Part shown: positions 58,563 through 64,000 of the stretch, in pieces | Numbering within the stretch: position 1 is the stretch's first letter | Layout of the letters: every line of letters begins with the position of its first letter | DNA from: JBCCSZ01 sp039821145 | GTDB taxonomy: Bacteria > Bacteroidota > Bacteroidia > Chitinophagales > Saprospiraceae | Reading direction: 5' to 3' | DNA length: 64,000 nucleotides | NCBI GenBank assembly: GCA_039821145.1 | Contig: JBCBOS010000001.1 | Span: 372,001-436,000, forward strand | Position numbers and translations under genes: made by a program | Notes under the pieces: generated by a model | The model's input: only the letters and a program-made list of their open reading frames with translations | Told to the model about the DNA's origin: nothing | Databases searched by the model: none

Positions 58563-59849
58563 TTAGTGGATGATCAATCGCTGGTTGCTTTGTCCTTCCT
58601 CTTCCAGCCATACGAGGTTGAAGACACCGGTGCCAATGTGGCTGACATCCAACTCAACGGTTTGCTCTCCTCTCATAATCGACAGTCTCTCACTGTGTCG
58701 CAGCTTGCCCATCAAGTCGTACACTTCCACCGTCACCAACTCCCTGGCTGGCGCATTCACATCGATGTATACCAAACCAGTGCGGTTGGGACTTGGATAG
58801 AGGGTCCCCATTTTTGCTTGGCCAGCAGATAGGTCAACCGAAATGGCATCGGAAAAGGTGAACTTGCCATCGGTGTCTATCTGGCGCAGGCGATAATATT
58901 GCAAGCCCTTGGCGGGCGCTTCATCTACATAAGAATATTCCAGGCTCACTTGTGAATTGCCCGCTCCTTCCACAAAGTCGATGGTCTCCCACTTTTCGCC
59001 AGAGGTGCGCTGAATTTCGAAGCCTTCATTGTACAACTCTGTTGCTGTTGACCAATTGAGAATGACTTTGTCATCTTGAGGTGCTCCTTCGAAGCGTACC
59101 AACTCTACCGGAGCAGGAGTGGTGAAACCGACCCGGAAATTGTCGATGGCAAATTCCTCTCCACTGCCATTGACAAATGCGATGAAGCGCAGGTCCAAGG
59201 TCGTTCCAAAACCAGAAATGGAAAAAGAAAATTCCCGGAACGTCTTGTCCATTGCCGTAGGGCCATCTCCAACTCCATCGTTGTCTGTGTCTACTCGAAA
59301 TACTCCCCGGCCATCACCAAATGTAGCATCGGCGGACCCATCGCTTCGGAAAACAATTCCAGTGGTATAGCCACCACCATCGATTTGATATTGCACTTCC
59401 AGGCGGTCAGGATGCCCGTCCAAAGCACTGAGGCCTTCCCATTCATTGGGGTCATCATCACAAGCAAACAGTCCCAGAAAAACGAGATTGGACCGCCCCG
59501 TGATGTCGATTCCTGTGAAGTTGATGATGTCCGGATCAGTTACACAGCCATCCAAGTCTTCCCCTCTCCAAGCATAAGAACCCTGGATGTCTGCAAATAC
59601 ATCACTGACACCAGAACAAGTCATTCCTGTACCAGAAGAAGTATTGCAGTCTGTTCGGAAGAAATAATCACTACTGCCACATGCAGCAGGATCGGAGCCG
59701 TCAGTTGAGCTGGTGTGTCCAGAAAGGGATCTCGTGCCGCTAGAAGGAGTCGTTGCTTCAAAATCATCGGTCCAGATAATGGTTTGGGCACTCAAGAACA
59801 AGGAGCCCGACATGACAAGCATCAGAAAGGTGCATAGACATTTTCTCAT
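58563..59849 (-). CDS. secreted T9SS protein, paralogue A of a tandem pair
   Basis: This is a 428-residue protein. Signal peptide MRKCLCTFLMLVMSGSLFLS is followed by a jelly-roll-like domain (to about residue 245): IIWTDDFEATTPSSGTRSLS, YFFRTDCNTSSGTGMTCSGV, GLFACDDDPNEWEGLSALDG. The calcium-type loop DTDNDGVGDG and GSGEEFAIDNFRV complete it. The Ig-like linker PAPVELVRFEGAPQDDKVIL and a C-terminal T9SS domain (LYPSPNRTGLVYIDV, GTGVFNLVWLE) follow. It is predicted to be surface-anchored. The next gene upstream is its close paralogue of equal length, evidence of a tandem duplication. Confidence 0.85.
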   Translation of the reverse strand: MRKCLCTFLMLVMSGSLFLSAQTIIWTDDFEATTPSSGTRSLSGHTSSTDGSDPAACGSSDYFFRTDCNTSSGTGMTCSGVSDVFADIQGSYAWRGEDLDGCVTDPDIINFTGIDITGRSNLVFLGLFACDDDPNEWEGLSALDGHPDRLEVQYQIDGGGYTTGIVFRSDGSADATFGDGRGVFRVDTDNDGVGDGPTAMDKTFREFSFSISGFGTTLDLRFIAFVNGSGEEFAIDNFRVGFTTPAPVELVRFEGAPQDDKVILNWSTATELYNEGFEIQRTSGEKWETIDFVEGAGNSQVSLEYSYVDEAPAKGLQYYRLRQIDTDGKFTFSDAISVDLSAGQAKMGTLYPSPNRTGLVYIDVNAPARELVTVEVYDLMGKLRHSERLSIMRGEQTVELDVSHIGTGVFNLVWLEEEGQSNQRLIIH

Positions 59850-60093
59850 AGTAGTATTTTACTTTAGCGTTTTAAATGAGGTTATACAACAGCTGAATGC
59901 ACATCACTGGAGTCCAGCGGAAGTCCAATTGTTGCATCCAAAAATGTTCTAAAGATTTATGTGTTGTGTAGTCATGTAGTCAGGCCACCGATGTCGACCG
60001 AGCTGATCCCAATGCAATTTTATCCAGTGGTCTGCCACTTATGAGTAATACATTGCATAAATCAAACCAACTTTTTCACCCGAACCCAAACGA

Positions 60094-60127
60094 CAAGCGC
60101 CCCTCGGCTGTAACCGAGAGGCGCTTG
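60094..60127 (-). terminator. hairpin terminator of paralogue B (AAGCGCC type)
   Basis: CAAGCGCC-CTCGG (60094-60107) pairs with CCGAG-GGCGCTTG (60114-60127), with the same C/A mismatch as the infB terminator. The T-tract on the minus strand is poor (GTCGTTTGGG). The rest of the 303 bases between the two paralogues holds no gene. Confidence 0.75.
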
Positions 60128-60152
60128 CAAAACGGAAGACCAATTGGTGAAC

Positions 60153-61439
60153 TCAATGAATGACCAATTGCTGGTAAGTTTGCGTTTCTGTATCTTGCCA
60201 CATCAGGTTGAAAATGCCATTCCCCAGGTGGCCCAAGTTCAATTCGATGGTCTGCTCTCCCTTGGCAACCGACAGCTGCTGGCTGTGCAATAGTCTTCCC
60301 ATCAAATCGTATACTTCTAGTGTCAGTACCTCCTTGGCCGGAGTGTCTATGTCGATGTTGACCAAACCGTTGTAGCTGGGATTCGGGTACAGTTCCGAAA
60401 ATTTACCCATCGGCTTTTTGCTGCGGATGGTGATGACTTGCGACAAGCTGGCCGCCCCATTGAGGTCGATTTGGTTGAGGCGATAATAGCTGATGCCTGT
60501 ATTGGGCGAGTCATCGATGTATTGGTACTGCTGCAAGGTCTGGGATTGTCCCGCTCCATCCACAAAGTCCAATGTCTTCCAGTCCTTGCCATTGATACTC
60601 CGCTGAACCTCAAAACCCATGTTGTTGATTTCGGTTACTGTTTCCCAATTGAGATACACCATTCCCTTGTCCAGCTGGCCATTGAAATCCGTCATCTCCA
60701 CAGGCAGTGGACCAGTGACGTTGACTTCAAAGAGGTCGACGCCAAATTCTTCGCCCGATCCATTGACAAAGGCGACCAGGCGCAGATCAAGAGTGGTTCC
60801 CGAGCCTGAAATGTCGAAGGTAAACTGCTTGAAGGTCTTGTCCATTACAATCCCACCATCGCCTACACCATCGCCATCTGTATCCACCTGAAACACACCG
60901 CGTCCATCTCCAAAGGTTGCATTGGCACTTCCATCACTCCGAAAGTCCAAACCTGGCTGCCAGCCGCCACCATCTATCTGATAGTCGATGCGGATGTAAT
61001 CTGGGTGCCCATCCGCTGCTGTCGGCCCTTCCCATTCATTGGGGTCATCGTCACAGGCAAACAATCCCCTGAATTCCAATGCGCCCCGACCACTGATGTC
61101 AATGCCCAAAAACTCGACGATATCAGGATCGCTCGTACAGCCATCCAAATCTTCTCCCCGCCACATAAAAGAGCCCTGCACACCTGCAAAGACATCGCTG
61201 ACACCACTGCAATCCCTTCCAGAGCCAGAGGCGAGATTGCAGTCTGTTCGATAAAAATAGTCACTAGAACCACAGACATCGGGCCCATCTCCCTCTATGG
61301 GAGATCGCGTGCCGCCCCCCATGTTGGGCGCTGTGCCCTCAAAATTGTCTTGCCAGAATACCTGGCCATACAGATCCGACGTCCCAAAACCCATTGCCAT
61401 CAACACCATGAGACATCCAAGTGTAATTGCTTTCATCAT
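60153..61439 (-). CDS. secreted T9SS protein, paralogue B of a tandem pair
   Basis: This 428-residue protein has the same order of parts as paralogue A: signal peptide (MMKAITLGCLMVLMAMGFG), jelly-roll-like domain (VFWQDNFEGTAPNMGGGTRS, YFYRTDCNLASGSGRDCSGV, GLFACDDDPNEWEGPTAADG, DTDGDGVGDG, GSGEEFGVDLFEV), linker (PVEMTDFNGQLDKGMVYLN) and T9SS domain (LYPNPSYNGLVNIDI, GNGIFNLMWQD). Six Cys match those of paralogue A. It starts 174 bases after the PRMT-like gene on the same strand. The binding target of the N-terminal domain is unknown. Confidence 0.85.
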   Translation of the reverse strand: MMKAITLGCLMVLMAMGFGTSDLYGQVFWQDNFEGTAPNMGGGTRSPIEGDGPDVCGSSDYFYRTDCNLASGSGRDCSGVSDVFAGVQGSFMWRGEDLDGCTSDPDIVEFLGIDISGRGALEFRGLFACDDDPNEWEGPTAADGHPDYIRIDYQIDGGGWQPGLDFRSDGSANATFGDGRGVFQVDTDGDGVGDGGIVMDKTFKQFTFDISGSGTTLDLRLVAFVNGSGEEFGVDLFEVNVTGPLPVEMTDFNGQLDKGMVYLNWETVTEINNMGFEVQRSINGKDWKTLDFVDGAGQSQTLQQYQYIDDSPNTGISYYRLNQIDLNGAASLSQVITIRSKKPMGKFSELYPNPSYNGLVNIDIDTPAKEVLTLEVYDLMGRLLHSQQLSVAKGEQTIELNLGHLGNGIFNLMWQDTETQTYQQLVIH

Positions 61440-61613
61440 AAAAGAGATTTAGTTTTTTGAAATAGAAATGTCTTTTGATTGAGCATCCACTCAATCAAAA
61501 CATATTTTGTAGCTGGAGATGAGTTTGTTTTTCCAAAGGCTGTTGTCGGCAATCTGTGGCCTCCAATACAGCCTTGCTAATTCTTATTCAGGAATCACTT
61601 TGTTCGTATGTGT

Positions 61614-63368
61614 CTAAAGTGCAAAACGGATCATTTGATCGCTGCGCAACATCTTTATGGAAAGCTGCGCTCCGGCGACAACTTCCGTTGGTCGTTCAAA
61701 ACAGTACAATGCTTGCCCCCAATGTACCAACTCTCCTCCCAAGCCACTGGACACCTTCAATTCATCATCCAGGTACAAATCGAACCAAAAAACCACAGCT
61801 TGCAGCTGGCCACTTTGCTGAATGGAGAAGTCTAGGTTTTTGCGAAGAGGATCGTCGTCGGCATAAGCAGGCGGCATATTGTAAAAGTCGATGTCTTCAA
61901 ATTGGACCACATCCGACAGGGGCTTGTAGTCTTCTGCTCCCAGGTCGATTCGAATGTATTCGTTGGGCACCCGAAAGCGATCAAAAGCCGACAGGTCAAA
62001 CCCACATATGTCCCGAACTGGAACCACCCGGCTGCGAGAGGGAATCTCCATCAGTTGGGCATGTAAGACCAGGCGGGAAGGAATGATGCGAACGTCGGGC
62101 TTGGCCAGGTGATTGACTGCATGACGCACAGAGGGCAGCACCGCTTCCCCCAAACCACCACAATCCAAAATCTCGGATACGATGAGGTCCACAGGCTCGG
62201 ACAATTCCCTTCCGACAGAGAGTTGCAGAGACTTGAGCGCATGGACTTGGATGCGGTCGGCAAACTGATTGTCGGCAACAATCTGGGTGGCTGCTTTGGC
62301 CAACATCGGCTGCATCTCGCAGGCGACGACTTGACGGGCACCCGCCCGGGCTGCCATCATGGACAGTAGCCCCGATCCAGCTCCGATGTCCAACACCAAA
62401 TCACTCGGCCGAATGGCTTTTTCCAACGCCTTTTGGTATACCTCATTGCGGGCATCATCGGCCAGCATGGTAAAATGCCACTGTGGGATGGAGCGATTGA
62501 ATAAGCGGCGAAGATTCTGTAAGGCTCCTTGATTGTCGGGGTCGATGTTGAGAGCCATTTGGTAATACTCCTCCGCCTTTGCCTTGTCGTTTTCTTCTTT
62601 GGCAATGTTGCCAAGCAGGACGTAACAATTGGCGGCATTGGGCGGGAAGGTCGCTGCCTTTTGCAACAACTCCTTGGCCTTGTCATAGTCCAACAAGTCG
62701 ATGTAGAGCTTGCCGAGGAAGGCCTGTGCCTGTGGATCATTTGGGTCGATGGCCAGGACCTGCTCATACAATGCCCGGGCTTCCTGGTTTTGTCCCATAT
62801 CCACCAACAAACTACCAAGACTCAAAATGGATGGAATGTGAGTCGGCTGCAAGGCCAACAAGCGCCGAAGGACAGTGATGGCCTTTTCTTTTTGGTTCTC
62901 GTAGGCATACAAGGCCCCAAGGGTATTGAGGGCTGGCAAAAAATCGGGCTGTAAGTTGAGGACCTTTTCCAATATGTGGATGCTGTCCGCATACCGCTTC
63001 TGCTGCACCAGCATGTTGCTGTAATTGAACAGGATGTCGGGCCGCTGATTTTCTATTTGAGGCAAGATGCTCTCCATCATCCTCAAGGCTTCGTCCACGC
63101 GATTTTGCTGACCGTACAATGCGCTCAGATTGGCAATGGCTTCTGTATTTTGAGGATTGAGCTGGAAGGCTCTTTCGAGATATTGTTGGGCTTCTTCGGT
63201 GCGCTGTTGGGCCAGCAAAAAACTGCCCAAGAGGCTCAAGGCGGAATCATTGTCTGGCTCCGAATCTACAAGCACTTGCACCATGCCAGTGGCCGCAGGA
63301 AGATCTCCACTTTGATAGACAGAGACGGCCTTTTCCATCACACTATGGGGGTCAGTGATTGGTTCCAT
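61614..63368 (-). CDS. TPR-repeat protein with C-terminal PRMT-like arginine methyltransferase
   Basis: This is a 584-residue protein. Residues 1-290 are about eight tetratricopeptide repeats (ALSLLGSFLLAQQRTEEAQQ, QAFLGKLYIDLLDYDKAKEL). From residue 296 a methyltransferase reads PQWHFTMLADDARNEVYQKA, then motif I VLDIGAGSGLLSMMAA (325-340), the acidic VACEMQP, and VDLIVSEILDCGGLGEAVLP with two Glu (399 and 408) placed like the double-E loop of protein arginine methyltransferases. Near the end ELVHWGQALYCFERP resembles the PRMT THW loop. The layout recalls eukaryotic PRMT7 and PRMT9. ATG 63368 (MEPITDPHSV) is chosen; the upstream 30 codons are unlikely. The substrate is unknown. Confidence 0.82.
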   Translation of the reverse strand: MEPITDPHSVMEKAVSVYQSGDLPAATGMVQVLVDSEPDNDSALSLLGSFLLAQQRTEEAQQYLERAFQLNPQNTEAIANLSALYGQQNRVDEALRMMESILPQIENQRPDILFNYSNMLVQQKRYADSIHILEKVLNLQPDFLPALNTLGALYAYENQKEKAITVLRRLLALQPTHIPSILSLGSLLVDMGQNQEARALYEQVLAIDPNDPQAQAFLGKLYIDLLDYDKAKELLQKAATFPPNAANCYVLLGNIAKEENDKAKAEEYYQMALNIDPDNQGALQNLRRLFNRSIPQWHFTMLADDARNEVYQKALEKAIRPSDLVLDIGAGSGLLSMMAARAGARQVVACEMQPMLAKAATQIVADNQFADRIQVHALKSLQLSVGRELSEPVDLIVSEILDCGGLGEAVLPSVRHAVNHLAKPDVRIIPSRLVLHAQLMEIPSRSRVVPVRDICGFDLSAFDRFRVPNEYIRIDLGAEDYKPLSDVVQFEDIDFYNMPPAYADDDPLRKNLDFSIQQSGQLQAVVFWFDLYLDDELKVSSGLGGELVHWGQALYCFERPTEVVAGAQLSIKMLRSDQMIRFAL

Positions 63369-63494
63369 TTTTCGGGGTTTGTCACAATTTGGATAGTAAG
63401 ATACAGAATTTGTCCTGTAGATTCTAATTTTTCTCTCTAGCCTGTGCCCCCACCCCAACTCTCTTACTTACTCAACAAAATTTATCCGACAGCC

Positions 63495-64000
63495 TCATCG
63501 CGCCATCCACTGGTAAAAGCGCAAGACGCCATGCATGCCCTCCATGGCCAAGCTTCCCACATAATGCTGGTCCAATCCAAAAGAGTAGATGTAATACGGC
63601 CCCTTCCCAAAACTAGGTGAAATGCCTTCCGTTCTCCCTCGATTCATGCTGGGCCCCAGCTCCCTTGCCACCATCTCGTCCACCCGGCCCAGTCCAGTGG
63701 CTTGCAACAATGCCCCTCGCCGCGCTCGGTATTCAAAGATGCTTCCCGTATTGGAGACAGGAACCTGAGATACTCCCTCTGCAGGCGTCTGATAGTGGCC
63801 AGAAATGCTTCTTCCACCATAGCCAGGCATCATCTTTTCCAGATATACACCAATGCGCAGTTCGGGATGCTGGCGGCGAAAGGCCAATAAAACTTTGTTG
63901 CCCTGGTAAGCAAAGTTGAAGGCAATGTCTGCGTTTTCCAGATAGGGGTTTCTATTGGGATCCGAGCGCAGGACCAATTCTCTGGCCGGGATGTTTTGGT
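63495..64000 (-). CDS. C-terminal part of an unrecognised protein (5' end cut by window)
   Basis: The frame stays open to the right edge, so the start lies outside. At least 167 residues are visible, from NIPARELVLRSDPNRNPYLE to GVLRFYQWMAR. Segments such as ADIAFNFAYQGNKVLLAFRR and SFGKGPYYIYSFGLDQHYVG are compact and aromatic, with no transmembrane helix. I do not recognise the family. It lies 126 bases upstream of the TPR-PRMT gene on the same strand, with no obvious terminator, so they may be co-transcribed. Confidence 0.6.
   Translation of the reverse strand, partial: QNIPARELVLRSDPNRNPYLENADIAFNFAYQGNKVLLAFRRQHPELRIGVYLEKMMPGYGGRSISGHYQTPAEGVSQVPVSNTGSIFEYRARRGALLQATGLGRVDEMVARELGPSMNRGRTEGISPSFGKGPYYIYSFGLDQHYVGSLAMEGMHGVLRFYQWMAR

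Noticed and set aside
1..64000. tRNA, rRNA, tmRNA, prophage or insertion-sequence genes
   Set aside because: I scanned for T-loop-like motifs, rRNA-like blocks, integrases and transposases with terminal repeats and saw none. The Rpn gene is only transposase-like in name and lacks terminal repeats.

Overview
This window reads as chromosomal DNA from a free-living Bacteroidota bacterium, most likely of the Saprospiria type (Lewinella- or Haliscomenobacter-like). That placement is an inference. It rests on five secreted proteins with C-terminal type IX secretion (T9SS) sorting domains, on promoters matching the Bacteroidota -33/-7 pattern (TTG or TTTG, then TAnnTTTG), on weak Shine-Dalgarno signals, on a TonB-dependent receptor with an N-terminal carboxypeptidase-regulatory-like domain, on menaquinone synthesis by the futalosine route (mqnC), and on a Rho factor carrying a very long charged insert. 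No rRNA, tRNA, CRISPR array, prophage or intact insertion sequence was seen. Most of the window is housekeeping DNA with accessory pockets between.

Layout. 1-7.2 kb: a UvrD-type helicase with a nuclease-like C-terminus (cut by the left edge), a methylmalonyl-CoA epimerase/TauE pair, a basic exported protein, a PAP2 phosphatase, a PD-(D/E)XK-like protein convergent with an EAD-CHAT caspase-like protein, and a small lipoprotein. 7.3-10.7 kb: a three-gene set of His/Cys-rich membrane protein, TonB-dependent receptor and lipoprotein, probably for metal uptake. 11-18 kb: a tricorn-like protease, a T9SS protein, an Rpn-family nuclease with a tandemly duplicated C-terminus, and an SDR protein. 18-27 kb: 3-hydroxyanthranilate dioxygenase, lpxH, a methyltransferase coupled to a BCCT transporter, frr, an NYN nuclease, a YugP-like protease and serS. 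27-38.7 kb: rho, a TPR lipoprotein with a thioredoxin-like lipoprotein, dodecin, thrS, a minimal T9SS protein, nadE and dnaX. 38.8-43.6 kb: a Crp-type regulator, a flippase, a trans-sulfuration enzyme and a T9SS protein. 43.6-45.6 kb: a gene-poor pocket with an XRE regulator under a long dyad operator. 45.6-57.4 kb: uvrA, a PadR/HAAS-M23 pair, a purine phosphorylase with mqnC, and rimP-nusA-infB. 57.5-64 kb: a 55-residue GG-motif peptide, a DinB-like protein, two tandem T9SS paralogues, a TPR-PRMT-like methyltransferase and a gene cut by the right edge.

The observations that most deserve follow-up are: a dnaX slippery A9 run followed at once by a -1-frame stop, which predicts a 383-residue gamma subunit; a bacterial TPR plus protein-arginine-methyltransferase architecture resembling eukaryotic PRMT7/PRMT9; an orphan GG-motif peptide; an Rpn nuclease followed by a separate copy of its own C-terminal module; a perfect 39-bp nested dyad before an XRE gene with a convergent 50-residue ORF; a PadR regulator with a matched operator controlling a HAAS-M23 peptidase fusion; and hairpins placed at both ends of the rimP-nusA unit. 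Gene functions are inferred from motifs read by eye; no database search was run.
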